From contig NZ_CP025030.1 of assembly GCF_002812705.1 (NCBI RefSeq), forward strand, positions 6,076,001 to 6,140,000: 64,000 nucleotides of DNA, written 5' to 3'. This DNA is from Achromobacter spanius. GTDB taxonomy: Bacteria; Pseudomonadota; Gammaproteobacteria; Burkholderiales; Burkholderiaceae_B. The position numbers and the translations under genes are program-made. Below are positions 16,790 through 26,727 of the stretch, piece by piece. Within the stretch, counting starts at the first letter, position 1, and each line of letters opens with the position of its first letter. The notes beneath the pieces were generated by a model. That model had not been told where the DNA came from. It did no database searches and saw only the letters and a program-made list of their open reading frames with translations.

Positions 16790-17554
16790 TCAAACCGGGT
16801 CGAGCCAGGCCAGCAACGCCATGCGTCCGGTTTCGGTGTCGCGACGGTAAGAAAAGAAGCGCTGCGCTTGCGATACCGTACACATGCCGCTCAAGGCCAC
16901 CTCTTGTACCCCGGCGCGGCGCAGGCGGAAATCCGCCAAACCGGCGAGGTCGGCCAGCCACTTGCCGGGCAAGCCCGGCCGGGGCGTGAAGTAGCGCGCG
17001 GTGGCGGGATCATCCGCCGTGAAGGCGTCCAGCACGTCCTGCCCCACTTCGAAGGCCTGCGGGCCGATGCCGGGGCCGACCCAGGCGCGCCAGCCGGTGG
17101 CCGTTGGCACCTTGGCGCGCATGGCGGCCAGCGTATGTTCCAGGACGCCGCCCGCCAGGCCCCGCCAGCCGGCGTGCGCCGCGCCCAGCACCTTGCCATC
17201 AGCATCAGCGATCACAACGGGCAGGCAATCGGCCACCATGACGGCCAGCACCCGACCCGGCTGCGAGGTAACGCTGGCGTCCAGCGCGGGCTCGTCGGGC
17301 AGCTCGGGGGAATCGGCATCCACGACCTCGCTGCCGTGCACCTGGCGCAGCCATAACGGGTTACCCGGCACGGCGGCGCGTACCCGGCGCCGGTTCTCGG
17401 CCACGGCGGCGGGGTCGTCGCCCGCGCGCAGCCCCAAGTTCAGGGTGTCGTGCGGCGCCACCCCCACGCCACCGGCCCGGGTGGTGCAGAAGTACGTCAC
17501 GCCGGGCCACGGGGGGCCGGTGACAACGGGCAGGCTGGCTATCACGCGGTCCAT
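16790..17554 (-). CDS. pgeF: PgeF/YfiH family purine nucleoside phosphorylase, laccase-domain protein
   Basis: This 254-residue protein of the YfiH/PgeF (DUF152) family has the conserved metal ligands His73 (RQVHG), Cys110 (ADCLPV) and His127 (AHAGWRG). Family members were first called polyphenol oxidases and later shown to act on purine nucleosides or to edit peptidoglycan precursors. The start codon lies inside the end of rluD (13-base overlap), with AGGAGA 7 bases upstream, so it is translated from the rluD mRNA. This rluD-pgeF pairing is common in proteobacteria. Confidence 0.9.
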   Translation of the reverse strand: MDRVIASLPVVTGPPWPGVTYFCTTRAGGVGVAPHDTLNLGLRAGDDPAAVAENRRRVRAAVPGNPLWLRQVHGSEVVDADSPELPDEPALDASVTSQPGRVLAVMVADCLPVVIADADGKVLGAAHAGWRGLAGGVLEHTLAAMRAKVPTATGWRAWVGPGIGPQAFEVGQDVLDAFTADDPATARYFTPRPGLPGKWLADLAGLADFRLRRAGVQEVALSGMCTVSQAQRFFSYRRDTETGRMALLAWLDPV

Positions 17555-18549
17555 GCAATCGTCTCCTGAACCTGTGTCATGTCGGCGGGCACGTCGGCGG
17601 CGAATTGCACCTCGCCGTTGCCGCCGGGGTCGTCGAAATGCAGGGCGCGGGCGTGCAGCATCTGGCGCGTTGCCCCGGCAATGTTCTTGCCGCCGTAGAT
17701 GGTGTCGGCCAGCAGCGGGTGCCCCAGGCTGGCCATGTGGACGCGGATCTGGTGCGTGCGGCCGGTCTCCAGGCGGCACACCACTTCCGTGACGCGGCCG
17801 CCCGGGTCCACCTGGCCGCGACGGGCCGGGGCGTAATTGGTAATGGCGGGTTTGGGCGCGACCGGGCGTTCGACGCTCATGCGTATGGGCACGCGGGCGT
17901 CGCGGCCGATGGCACGGTCGATCTTGCCGGCCGCCGCCACCCAGCCATGCGCCAGGGCTACGTATTCGCGGCCCATGCTGCGCGCTTGCAACTGGCGCAC
18001 CAGATGCGTCTGGGCCTTTTCATTGCGGGCCACCACCATGAGGCCGGAGGTGTCCTTGTCCAGCCTGTGAACGATGCCCGCCCGCGCTACCGCCGCCAAT
18101 TCCGGGTAGCGATACAGCAGGCCGTTGAGCAGCGTGCCGCTCCAGTTGCCGGCGCCGGGGTGCGTGACCAGGCCCGCGGGCTTGTTGACCACGATCCAGT
18201 CGGGGCTTTCGTCCACAACGATGAATTCAACGGGTTCGGGAGTGAAGGCGCGCGCATCGGGAGCGGGCTGGGCCCAGACCAGGAGCTCGTCGCCCGGGCC
18301 CACTGTCTGGCGGATCTTGCCGGGCGCGCCGTTGACGTGCACATTGCCGGATTCGATCCAGCCTTGCAGGCGGCTGCGGGAATGGTCGGGCAACAAGCCG
18401 GCCAGCACCTTGTCCAGCCGGTCGGCGCGGGTACTGGAAGGCACCGTTACAAGTTGCGGTTCGCCGCGAGTTTCGGCGGGATTTTCATCAGGAAGGCCCG
18501 GGAATTCGTCGTCGGAAACGAGATCTGTGCCGGCGGCTGTATCAGACAT
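17542..18549 (-). CDS. rluD: 23S rRNA pseudouridine synthase RluD
   Basis: This 335-residue pseudouridine synthase has an S4 RNA-binding domain (~42-90) followed by the RluA-type catalytic domain with HRLDKDTSGLMV (catalytic Asp164). RluD modifies positions 1911, 1915 and 1917 of 23S rRNA helix 69. The N-terminal ~40 residues are an acidic extension. It is divergent from bamD with only 53 bases between starts, and it overlaps pgeF at its 3' end. The rluD/bamD divergence is typical of beta- and gamma-proteobacteria. Confidence 0.94.
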   Translation of the reverse strand: MSDTAAGTDLVSDDEFPGLPDENPAETRGEPQLVTVPSSTRADRLDKVLAGLLPDHSRSRLQGWIESGNVHVNGAPGKIRQTVGPGDELLVWAQPAPDARAFTPEPVEFIVVDESPDWIVVNKPAGLVTHPGAGNWSGTLLNGLLYRYPELAAVARAGIVHRLDKDTSGLMVVARNEKAQTHLVRQLQARSMGREYVALAHGWVAAAGKIDRAIGRDARVPIRMSVERPVAPKPAITNYAPARRGQVDPGGRVTEVVCRLETGRTHQIRVHMASLGHPLLADTIYGGKNIAGATRQMLHARALHFDDPGGNGEVQFAADVPADMTQVQETIAWTA

Positions 18550-18561
18550 GGAGACAAATCA

Positions 18562-18567
18562 TATAAT
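18562..18567 (+). promoter_or_regulatory. -10-like TATAAT in the rluD-bamD gap
   Basis: A perfect TATAAT lies 36 bases before the bamD start. No good -35 box is visible at the right distance, so the assignment to bamD is tentative. Confidence 0.35.
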
Positions 18568-18602
18568 CAGCCTGCCATGCTAACACCAAGGATACGATTC
18601 TC

Positions 18603-19445
18603 GTGATTCACCACCCCGCAGCTCCCTTGAACCCCGCATCCCGAAGCGGGCCGGTTTTGCGCGTGGTTATCGCGCTATTTGCCGTATTGGTCATCGCCGG
18701 TTGCGGCTCGACCAGCACCAAATATGACAAGACCACCAACTGGAGCGCCGAACAGCTCTACGCCGACGCCAAGGCCGAAATGTCCTCCGGAGGCTGGAAG
18801 GAAGCACGCGAACGCCTGACCGCCATCGAAAGCCGCTACCCCTTCGGCGTATACGCCCAGCAAGCCCTGCTTGAACTGGCCTACGTCAACTGGAAAGACG
18901 GCGAAAACGAACAGGCCCTGGCCGCCATCGACCGCTTCCAGCAGCTCTACCCCAACCATCCCGGCACCGACTACGCGCTCTACCTGAAAGGCCTGATCAA
19001 CTTCACGCCGGCCAGCGCGTTCATGACCAACATCACGGGCCAGGATCCCGCCGAACGTGATCCCAAGGGTCTGCGCGCGTCCTACGACGCCTTTAACGAG
19101 CTGATCAAGCGCTACCCGGAAAGCAAGTATTCGGTCGACGCCGAAAAGCGCATCGCCTGGCTGGTCAACACCATCGCCATGAACGAAGTGCACGTCGCCC
19201 GCTACTACTACGAGCGCGGCGCCTACGTGGCCGCCGCCAACCGCGCGCAAACCGTCATCACCGACTTCGAGGGCGCCCCCGCCACCGAAGAGGCGCTCTA
19301 TCTGATGGTCTCGTCCTACGACAAGCTGGGCATGACCGACCTGAAGAACGACGCCGAGCGTGTCTATAACAAGAACTTCCCCGATAGCACCTTCAAGACC
19401 CAGGGCCTGCAGGCCGACCGCAGTTGGTGGAACCCGTTTGACTGA
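18603..19445 (+). CDS. bamD: BamD, outer-membrane protein assembly lipoprotein
   Basis: This 280-residue lipoprotein has a lipobox VIAGC (Cys34) and the TPR-like repeats of BamD: LYADAKAEMSSGGWKEARERL, then ELAYVNWKDGENEQALAAIDRF and others. BamD is the essential lipoprotein of the BAM complex, which inserts beta-barrels such as the TonB receptor encoded elsewhere in this window. The start is a GTG with AAGGA 10 bases upstream; no in-frame ATG precedes the signal sequence. A strong terminator follows. Confidence 0.94.
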   Translation: MIHHPAAPLNPASRSGPVLRVVIALFAVLVIAGCGSTSTKYDKTTNWSAEQLYADAKAEMSSGGWKEARERLTAIESRYPFGVYAQQALLELAYVNWKDGENEQALAAIDRFQQLYPNHPGTDYALYLKGLINFTPASAFMTNITGQDPAERDPKGLRASYDAFNELIKRYPESKYSVDAEKRIAWLVNTIAMNEVHVARYYYERGAYVAAANRAQTVITDFEGAPATEEALYLMVSSYDKLGMTDLKNDAERVYNKNFPDSTFKTQGLQADRSWWNPFD

Positions 19446-19483
19446 TTGATCGCCGATCGGTCAGCTTCAACGCATGGGAAACG

Positions 19484-19518
19484 AAAAGCCCCTTGGAGAA
19501 CCTCCAAGGGGCTTTTTT
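19484..19518. terminator. Bidirectional terminator between bamD and the helicase gene
   Basis: A 15-bp stem (19484-19498 with 19502-19516) has a 3-base loop, a T-run on the plus strand and an A-run at its 5' side, so it can end both bamD and the convergent helicase gene. Confidence 0.9.
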
Positions 19519-19549
19519 CTTGTGCGTTGGGCGTGTGGGCGTCGCTGCG

Positions 19550-21700
19550 CTAAACGTCCGCGCCGCCCTGCTTGCGCTGGTAGAAGGCCAACACCTCGTC
19601 CAGTTCGCGCGTGCGGGCAAACGGCGGCAGGCCGCGCCACAGGCGCTTGCCGTAAGGCTTTTCGACCAGGCGGGCGTCGCCCACCATCAGCACGCCCCAG
19701 TCTGATTCCGTGCGGATCAGGCGGCCCGCGCCCTGCTTGAGCGAAATGGCGGCTTCCGGCAGTTGGTATTCCGAGAACGGGTTGCCGCCTTGGGCGCGGC
19801 ACGCACGCAGGCGCGCTTCGATAACCGGGTCGTCAGGCGGCGCGAACGGCAGCTTGTCGATGGCCACCAAGGTGAGCACGTCACCCGGCAAGTCGATGCC
19901 TTCCCAAAAACTGGCGCTGCCCACCAGCACCGGGTGCTTCAGCTTGCAGAAGCGGTCCAGCAGATCGCGGCGCGTGCCCTCGCCTTGTTTCAAAAGCGGC
20001 CAGTCATGGCCGGCGTCATCAAAGGCATCGGCCAGCAAGGTGGCCACTTTTTCCACGGCGCGCAGTGTCGTGCACAGCACCAGCGTGCCGCCGGGGCTGG
20101 CTTCCAGCAGCGGCATCAGCGTGTCGACGAAGCGGTCCAGGAACTGCGGCGATTGTGGCTCGGGCATGCCGCGCGGCACGAACAGCAGCGCCTGCTCGGG
20201 ATAGTTGAAGGGCGATTCCCACTTGCCGGTGCGTGCGCGCTCCAGGCCCAACTGGCTGGTGAAGTGCGTGAACTCGCCGTTCACCGACAGCGTGGCCGAG
20301 GTCATGATCCAGGCCTGGCCGGGCTTGCGGTACTTGGAGAACGCCTGCGCCACGGACAGCGGCGCCGAATGCAGGCGCACATGGTGCTGGCCGTGTTCGA
20401 CCCAGCGCACGGCTGGCCCCGTCCATTGCTCGGCGGCCGCGGCCACACCTTCCAGAATGGCGGCGGGCGTGGACGGCCCGTCGCCCAGCGCGGGGGCGGA
20501 CGTGGCTTCAGAGGAGGGTTCAGATGCGGGTTCAGAGGCGGAAAAAGGCGCGGGCTCTGGCGCCTGGTCATCGCGGCCCCAGCCTTCGTCCTCGAAGCCG
20601 GTTCCTGCGCGCCCGGGTGTGGCCCAGCGCTTGAGCCGCACCGAGATCTCGGCGCCGCCGCGCGCGGCCGCCATCAGGTCGGGGTGCTTTTCAGCCACCG
20701 CGCCCAGCGCTTTGGTGGCGCTGTCCACGGCCTCGCGCAAGGTGGCCAAGGCCTCGTCGAATTCTTCGGGGTTCGGGATGGCTTCGAACGTGGCCTTGCG
20801 GCCGGGCATGCGGTCCAGCGGCGCACAGGCCAGGCGCAATTCGCGCGCGGCGGTTTCAAGATGGCGGCTGACGTCGCTCCATTTGGCGGCCTCGCGCGCA
20901 TACGCCAGGCCGGCCACTTCGAGCGCGCGGCCGAAGTCCATGAGTTGATGCGTGGACACGCTGTTGCCCAGGAAGCGGGTGGCGGTGTCGGGCAGTTGAT
21001 GGGCTTCGTCGAAGATGACGGTATCGGCTTCGGGAAGCAGATCGGTCACGCCCTCTTCGCGCAACACCAGATCAGCCATGAAGAGCGCGTGGTTGACCAC
21101 CACGACGTCGGCTTCTTGCGCCTGGCGGCGCGCCTTGACGACAAAGCAGTCGCGAATGCGCGGGCATTCCTGGCCCAGGCAGTTTTCGCGCGTGGACGTC
21201 ACGCGCTGCCAGATATCGGCGTCTTCAGGCACCTGGGCAAGATCGCTGCGGTCACCCGTTTTGGTAATGCCCGCGAACACCTGGATCTGGCGCAGTTGCT
21301 GGATTTCGGTGCGCGACTTCAGCGCGCGTTCGTCGCCCTGCAAGCGCTCAAGGTGATAGTGGCAAACGTAGTTGCCACGGCCCTTGAGCAAGGCGGCGGT
21401 GACGGGCGCGGCCAGCGCGGCGCGCACGCGCGGCAGATCGCGCGCGAACAACTGGTCTTGCAGCGTGCGCGTGCCGGTGGAAATCAGGACCTTGCCGCCC
21501 TGGATGAACGCGGGCACCAGATAGGCCCAGGTCTTGCCAATGCCGGTGCCCGCTTCGGCCACGAGCGTGGCGCGGTCCTGGATGGCGTCGCCGATGGCTT
21601 GCGACAGTTCCACCTGCGACGGGCGTGGCTTGTAGCCGGGCATGGCCGTGGCCAAGGGCCCGTCTTCATCAAAAAATTCGGAAATATCCAGGTCCAGCAT
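19550..21700 (-). CDS. DinG/YoaA-type ATP-dependent DNA helicase
   Basis: This 716-residue XPD-like superfamily 2 helicase has Walker A AEAGTGIGKT (48-57; note Ile where Thr is usual), DEAH box DEAHQL and the C-terminal helicase motifs (GSASFWEGIDLPGD and QGAGRLIR). Four cysteines between motifs I and II (NYVC and ENCLGQECPRIRDC) fit the [4Fe-4S] cluster of the family. It unwinds DNA 5' to 3' in repair. A Pro-, Ala- and Glu-rich low-complexity insert lies near the middle (around 20480-20570). The cysteine pattern fits both YoaA and DinG, so no single symbol is assigned. Confidence 0.9.
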   Translation of the reverse strand: MLDLDISEFFDEDGPLATAMPGYKPRPSQVELSQAIGDAIQDRATLVAEAGTGIGKTWAYLVPAFIQGGKVLISTGTRTLQDQLFARDLPRVRAALAAPVTAALLKGRGNYVCHYHLERLQGDERALKSRTEIQQLRQIQVFAGITKTGDRSDLAQVPEDADIWQRVTSTRENCLGQECPRIRDCFVVKARRQAQEADVVVVNHALFMADLVLREEGVTDLLPEADTVIFDEAHQLPDTATRFLGNSVSTHQLMDFGRALEVAGLAYAREAAKWSDVSRHLETAARELRLACAPLDRMPGRKATFEAIPNPEEFDEALATLREAVDSATKALGAVAEKHPDLMAAARGGAEISVRLKRWATPGRAGTGFEDEGWGRDDQAPEPAPFSASEPASEPSSEATSAPALGDGPSTPAAILEGVAAAAEQWTGPAVRWVEHGQHHVRLHSAPLSVAQAFSKYRKPGQAWIMTSATLSVNGEFTHFTSQLGLERARTGKWESPFNYPEQALLFVPRGMPEPQSPQFLDRFVDTLMPLLEASPGGTLVLCTTLRAVEKVATLLADAFDDAGHDWPLLKQGEGTRRDLLDRFCKLKHPVLVGSASFWEGIDLPGDVLTLVAIDKLPFAPPDDPVIEARLRACRAQGGNPFSEYQLPEAAISLKQGAGRLIRTESDWGVLMVGDARLVEKPYGKRLWRGLPPFARTRELDEVLAFYQRKQGGADV

Positions 21701-21914
21701 TACGGCAGCCTAGTGTCGGTCGGAGTCTATGGTGAACCGGTACCGGTTACGGTTCGGGCGCCAGACACTGATGTGGGAAAGGACCAAATGATACCCTTTG
21801 CCAGGCCCGCTTTCCGTGCGGACCAGGGACGGATCCATCCACCCTGGCACGTTCTGTAACAGCGGCTTATGGCACAATCCGCCCCTCGTTTTTCCTTTTT
21901 GTCGTCGTATAGAG

Positions 21915-24293
21915 ATGTCTGAAACTTCCGCTATCACGAACGTCGCCGCCGGCGTCGACAACGCCCGCATCGTCGCGCAGCTTGCCACCGAACTCGGCGC
22001 GCGCGTCTCCCAAATCGCTGCCGCGGTGGACCTGCTGGATGACGGCGCCACCGTGCCCTTTATTTCGCGCTATCGCAAGGAAGCCACCGGCGGCCTGGAC
22101 GATACCGTGCTGCGCAACCTTGAGGTGCGCCTGGGCTATCTGCGCGAGCTCGAAGAGCGCCGTGGCTCCATTCTTGAATCCATCTCGCAGCAGGGCAAGC
22201 TGACGCCCGAGCTGCAGCAGGAAATTGCCACCGCCGATACCAAGCAGCGCCTGGAAGACTTGTACGCGCCGTACAAGCCCAAGCGCCGCACGCGCGCCCA
22301 GATCGCACGCGAGGCAGGTCTTGAACCCCTGGCCGACGCCATCCTGGCCGACACGGCCTGCGACCCCGCCGCACTGGCCGCGCAGTACCTGAACCCCGAA
22401 GCGTCCATCAACGACGCCAAGGCGGCGCTGGACGGCGCTCGCGACATCCTGGCCGAGCGCTACGCGGAAAACGCGGACCTGCTGGCCGACATGCGCGAGC
22501 ACCTGTGGTCCACCGGCCTGATCTATTCCAAGATGATCGACGGCAAGGAAACCGAAGGCGCCAACTTCCGCGACTGGTTCGACTTCAACGAGCCCTTGCG
22601 CACCCTGCCCTCGCATCGCATCCTGGCGCTGCTGCGCGGCCGTCAGCAAGGCGTGCTGGAACTGCGCCTGGGGCTGGAAGCCGAGCTTGAAGCGCAAGTG
22701 CCGCACCCCTGCGTGGCGCGCATCGCCAATTTCCTGAAACTGGGTAATGGCCTGTTCGCGCTGGACGCCACGCCGCGCGCGCGCTGGCTGGGTGAAGTCT
22801 GCCGCTGGACCTGGCGCGTGAAGCTGCTGACGGCATTCGAAAGCGAATTGATCGGCCGCCTGCGTGAAAGCGGTGAGGCCGAAGCCATCCGCGTGTTCGC
22901 CGCCAACCTGAAAGACCTGCTGCTTGCGGCTCCCGCCGGCCCCAAGGCCATGTTGGGGCTGGACCCCGGCATTCGCACGGGCTGCAAGATCGCCGTCATC
23001 GACCAGACCGGCAAGGTCGTCGACACCACCACTGTCTACCCGTTTGAGCCGCGCCGCGACCGCGAAGGCACGATCAACACGCTGGCCGCGCTGGTGGCAC
23101 GCCACAAGGTCGACCTGATCGCCATCGGCAACGGCACCGCCTCGCGCGAAAGCGAAAAGCTGGTGGGCGACATGATGGAACGCTTCCCTGACCTGAAAGT
23201 CACCCGCGTGGTGGTCTCTGAAGCCGGTGCGTCCGTCTATTCCGCGTCGGAAACCGCCGCGCTGGAATTCCCCGACCTGGACGTGACGCTGCGCGGCGCC
23301 GTGTCCATCGCCCGCCGCTTGCAGGACCCGCTGGCGGAACTGGTCAAGATCGATCCCAAGGCAATCGGCGTGGGCCAGTACCAGCACGACGTCAACCAGC
23401 GCGAGCTGGCGCGTTCGCTGGATGCCGTGGTCGAAGATTGCGTGAACGCCGTGGGCGTGGACGTGAACACCGCGTCTGCCGCATTGCTGGCCCGCGTGTC
23501 CGGCTTGAATTCGCTTCTGGCCAAGAACATCGTGTCCTGGCGCGACGAGAACGGCGCCTTCCCCACGCGCGATGTACTGCGCAAGGTGCCGCGCTTTGGC
23601 GAAAAGGCCTTTGAACAGGCCGCGGGCTTTTTGCGCATTCCCAACGGCGACAACCCGCTGGACGCCTCGTCGGTGCACCCGGAAGCCTATCCCGTGGTCG
23701 AGCGCATCGTTGCGAAGATCAAGGCCGAGGTCAAACAGATCATCGGCCAGCGCGACGCGCTGAAAGGCGTATCACCGTCCGACTTCACGGACGAGCGCTT
23801 TGGCTTGCCCACGGTGCGCGACATCTTCGCCGAACTGGAAAAGCCCGGCCGCGACCCGCGCCCCGAGTTCAAGACGGCCCAGTTCAAGGAAGGCGTTGAA
23901 ACCTTGAACGACCTGTACCCGGGCATGGTGCTGGAAGGCGTGGTGACCAACGTGGCCAATTTCGGCGCGTTCGTCGACATTGGCGTGCACCAGGACGGCT
24001 TGGTCCACATTTCGGCGCTGGCCGAAAAATTCGTGAAGGACCCGCGCGACGTGGTGCGCGTTGGCCAGACGGTCAGCGTGAAGGTCCTGGAAGTGGATGC
24101 CGCGCGCAAGCGCGTCGCGCTGACCATGCGCCTGAACGACACCGCCGCCCCCGCGCGCCGCAGCGGCGACGCCCCCAAGGGCGGTGACCGCCCCCGCCGC
24201 CCGCAAGGCGATGGCGGCCGTGGCAACGCGGCCGGTGGCGCCAGCGGCATGAACAGCGCCATGGCGGACGCCTTCGCCAAGCTCAAGCGCTGA
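21915..24293 (+). CDS. tex: Tex, RNA-binding transcription accessory protein
   Basis: This 792-residue Tex protein has the N-terminal helical part, a YqgF/RNase H-like domain ([16 protein letters not shown]), tandem helix-hairpin-helix segments ([19 protein letters not shown]) and a C-terminal S1 domain ([20 protein letters not shown]). The tail after S1 is rich in Arg, Gly and Pro, suited to nucleic-acid contacts. Tex binds RNA and influences transcription and virulence-factor expression in Bordetella. The start was placed at MSETSAIT; upstream in-frame codons lack family resemblance. A terminator follows the stop. Confidence 0.94.
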   Translation: MSETSAITNVAAGVDNARIVAQLATELGARVSQIAAAVDLLDDGATVPFISRYRKEATGGLDDTVLRNLEVRLGYLRELEERRGSILESISQQGKLTPELQQEIATADTKQRLEDLYAPYKPKRRTRAQIAREAGLEPLADAILADTACDPAALAAQYLNPEASINDAKAALDGARDILAERYAENADLLADMREHLWSTGLIYSKMIDGKETEGANFRDWFDFNEPLRTLPSHRILALLRGRQQGVLELRLGLEAELEAQVPHPCVARIANFLKLGNGLFALDATPRARWLGEVCRWTWRVKLLTAFESELIGRLRESGEAEAIRVFAANLKDLLLAAPAGPKAMLGLDPGIRTGCKIAVIDQTGKVVDTTTVYPFEPRRDREGTINTLAALVARHKVDLIAIGNGTASRESEKLVGDMMERFPDLKVTRVVVSEAGASVYSASETAALEFPDLDVTLRGAVSIARRLQDPLAELVKIDPKAIGVGQYQHDVNQRELARSLDAVVEDCVNAVGVDVNTASAALLARVSGLNSLLAKNIVSWRDENGAFPTRDVLRKVPRFGEKAFEQAAGFLRIPNGDNPLDASSVHPEAYPVVERIVAKIKAEVKQIIGQRDALKGVSPSDFTDERFGLPTVRDIFAELEKPGRDPRPEFKTAQFKEGVETLNDLYPGMVLEGVVTNVANFGAFVDIGVHQDGLVHISALAEKFVKDPRDVVRVGQTVSVKVLEVDAARKRVALTMRLNDTAAPARRSGDAPKGGDRPRRPQGDGGRGNAAGGASGMNSAMADAFAKLKR

Positions 24294-24610
24294 TCCTTCA
24301 GCGCCTGTTGACCCCCAAAGCCAGGGCCACACGGCCCTGGCTTTTTCATTGCGCCCTGGCTTTTTACTTGCCCGCTTCGCCCCTAGGACTTTCCCCTAGA
24401 TGGGCCTATTTTCTTGCGCTCGCTCAATCAACAATTCTAAAAATAAGGGAAAATATCGAATTGTGTCCGAATAATAAAAGCTGGTGGCATTGGGGAACAC
24501 AGCAGACACAAACATCCATGATCAGGCGAACCGCGGCGCGAACCGTCTATCAGGCAAGAAGCAAAAGAAAAAGCGCCCTATCCCGTAGCGTCCCCGGAGA
24601 GCCATTCGTC
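24294..24610 (+). other. 317-bp gap: tex terminator then AT-rich leader
   Basis: The first part holds the tex terminator. From about 24420 to 24480 the sequence turns strikingly AT-rich (AATTCTAAAAATAAGGG and AAATATCGAATTGTG) for this genome. It is the likely promoter region of the orphan gene that follows. No gene is convincing within it. Confidence 0.5.
24317..24346 (+). terminator. Rho-independent terminator after tex
   Basis: A 12-bp stem (24317-24328 with 24333-24344) closes an ACAC loop and runs into five T. Confidence 0.9.
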
Positions 24611-25117
24611 ATGCGCACTACCATTACGCTTGCCGCCAATGAAGCGGCAACCATTACCGAAAAAGAAGCCGGCCATAGCGGCACCTACGCCGAAGTCACG
24701 CTGGGCCAATACGCGCATCTGATCATTGACGGCGCCGAAGTCGCCTTCAAGCACATCACGCTGGAACGCCTGGGCACCCGGGTGATTGAATTGCGCAACG
24801 GCGCCCAGCTACAAGTGGGCGCGCTGGGCTTTGCCAGCATGGGCGCCAGTATCGTGTACCGCATCGGCGTGGGCTGCGCGCTGACCTTCGACGCCAGCCA
24901 ATGGGACCCCGAAGTGGTCGCCAACACGACCTTTGATTTCGCTAGCCAAGGCAGCGGCACGCTGAAGTATTTCCCCTTCATCAACCCGGAATGGCTGGAC
25001 TGCCCCAACGTCGTCGGCTATTCGGAAGGCGACCTGCTTGAGATCGCTGGGCAAGGCAACGCGCAGCGTTTCCAGGTGCGCGACGGCCGCATCGTGGCGG
25101 GCGCGCGGCCGGCTTGA
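24611..25117 (+). CDS. Hypothetical protein, 168 residues, beta-rich
   Basis: I do not recognise this gene. The product is 168 residues, with no signal peptide or membrane helix. It alternates short hydrophobic strands with Gly turns (GAQLQVGALGFASMGASIVY), suggesting an all-beta fold. The middle segment SQGSGTLKYFPFINPEW and the ending FQVRDGRIVAGARPA resemble repeats seen in secreted beta-helical proteins, but this is an impression only. A GGAGAG site lies about 10 bases before the ATG. The AT-rich leader upstream suggests a regulated or horizontally acquired gene. It converges with trpS. Confidence 0.72.
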   Translation: MRTTITLAANEAATITEKEAGHSGTYAEVTLGQYAHLIIDGAEVAFKHITLERLGTRVIELRNGAQLQVGALGFASMGASIVYRIGVGCALTFDASQWDPEVVANTTFDFASQGSGTLKYFPFINPEWLDCPNVVGYSEGDLLEIAGQGNAQRFQVRDGRIVAGARPA

Positions 25118-25204
25118 GCCTATACGGAAAGCGGCTGCGGCGCGGGTAGCAGCGGGCGTAGCAGCGTGGATGGCAACGCAATGCGCCGCCATCCGGCAAG
25201 CCAC

Positions 25205-26557
25205 CTATTCTTGCGCCAACGACGCCAGCGCTTCGCGCACGCGCGCCAGGCGCGCATCGGCATCACCCTGCGCACCCGCGGGCGCTTCGGCAACCGCCAC
25301 GCCGTCGATGACAGCCGTGTAACCGTCACCGGCGGCCTGCAGCACCTGATCGGCCGATTCCGATTGCAGGCGGCGCATCAAGGCGCCCGCTTGCTTGGGG
25401 TCGGCAAAGCGCTGCGACAACAGCAGTTCTTCACCGTCGGCACCCAACAGGCGGAAACGGAAACCACCCGTGTCGTCACGGAAGCTGACGAAACGCGCGC
25501 CCTTCTCTTTGTCCTTCTTGCCTTGCGGCTTGCCGGATACGGCGCCGGCATTCAGATTGCGCAAGCCGACCGCCACGCGCAGTTCCTGCATCAGCGGCAG
25601 CGCCTGCTTGCGCGCCTTGTCGGCGCCCGCTTGCAGGATGTCTTCGATGCGGCCCGGGTTGGCGATCAGCTCCACATACTTTTCGCGCATCGGCGCCAAG
25701 CGATTTTCCAGGTGCTCGTAAAGCGCCTGCTTGGCGTCACCCCAGCCCATGCCGTCTTCCAACTGCTTGCGAAACACCGCCGATTCCGCCTGCGTGGCGA
25801 ACGCGCGGTACAGCGTGTACAGGTGCGAGTTTTCGGCATCCTTGGCTTCGCCGGGCGCGCGTGAATCGGTCACGATACGCATCACCGACGCGCGCAGCGC
25901 CTTGGCGCCGCCTTCAAACAACGGGATGGTGTTGTTGTAGCTCTTGGACATCTTGCGGCCATCCAGGCCCGGCAAGGTTGCAACGTCTTCCTCGATAGCC
26001 ACTTCAGGCAGCGTGAAATAGTCGCGTCCGTACAGATGGTTGAAGCGTTGGGCGATGTCGCGGGCCATCTCCAAGTGCTGGATCTGGTCGCGGCCGACCG
26101 GCACGCGGTTCGCGTTGAACATCAGGATGTCCGCCGCCATCAGCACGGGATACGAGAACAAGCCCATCGTGACGCCGTCGTCCGGGTCCACGCCCTTGGC
26201 CACGTTCTGGTCCACCGACGCCTTGTAGGCGTGCGCGCGGTTCATCATGCCCTTGGCGGTAACGCAGGTCAGCAACCAGCACAGTTCGGGAATTTCCGGG
26301 ATGTCGGATTGGCGGTAGAACGTTACCCGTTCGTGATCCAGGCCGACTGCCAGCCAGGTCGCGGCGATTTCAAGGCGGGAACGCGCCACGCGGGCCGGGT
26401 CGTCGCACTTGATCAACGCGTGGTAATCGGCCAGGAAGAAAAATGCGTCCACACCCGGCTGCGTGCTGGCCTCTACCGCGGGCCGGATGGCTCCGGCGTA
26501 GTTGCCAAGGTGGGGGGTGCCAGTGGTGGTAATGCCGGTAAGGACGCGGGTATTCAT
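25205..26557 (-). CDS. trpS: Tryptophan-tRNA ligase with C-terminal extension
   Basis: This 450-residue class I aminoacyl-tRNA synthetase charges tRNA-Trp. The HIGH-type motif is TPHLGNY (14-20) and the KMSKS loop is [10 protein letters not shown] (200-209). Residues 1-~335 cover the standard enzyme. A Lys-rich linker ([11 protein letters not shown], 343-353) then leads to an extra ~95-residue domain with a [19 protein letters not shown] segment that resembles a DUF1508/YegP-type fold. The start at MNTRVLTG gives the usual N-terminus. Other bacterial TrpS proteins end near 330-340 residues, so the tail is unusual, though the core looks fully functional. Confidence 0.94.
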   Translation of the reverse strand: MNTRVLTGITTTGTPHLGNYAGAIRPAVEASTQPGVDAFFFLADYHALIKCDDPARVARSRLEIAATWLAVGLDHERVTFYRQSDIPEIPELCWLLTCVTAKGMMNRAHAYKASVDQNVAKGVDPDDGVTMGLFSYPVLMAADILMFNANRVPVGRDQIQHLEMARDIAQRFNHLYGRDYFTLPEVAIEEDVATLPGLDGRKMSKSYNNTIPLFEGGAKALRASVMRIVTDSRAPGEAKDAENSHLYTLYRAFATQAESAVFRKQLEDGMGWGDAKQALYEHLENRLAPMREKYVELIANPGRIEDILQAGADKARKQALPLMQELRVAVGLRNLNAGAVSGKPQGKKDKEKGARFVSFRDDTGGFRFRLLGADGEELLLSQRFADPKQAGALMRRLQSESADQVLQAAGDGYTAVIDGVAVAEAPAGAQGDADARLARVREALASLAQE

Positions 26558-26660
26558 GGGGCGAAGAGGCGTGTGCGAGGGGAAACGAGCAGTGTAACTT
26601 GCCGCAGCCACGGTGGCTTAGCGGTTCAGCGCCGCACTTGCCGGGCCATGCCGTGAACAC

Positions 26661-26700
26661 CCGGCATGGCCCCGCATGACTGGGCATGACTGCGCATGAC
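26661..26700. repeat. Four 10-bp tandem units with GCATGAC core
   Basis: Units at 26661, 26671, 26681 and 26691 share NNNGCATGRC, with an exact 10-base period (one helical turn). They lie between the DUF3325 gene and trpS, upstream of the trpS start. Confidence 0.6.
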
Positions 26701-26727
26701 GGCGCAAGCCCTCAAAGATTGCCTTGC

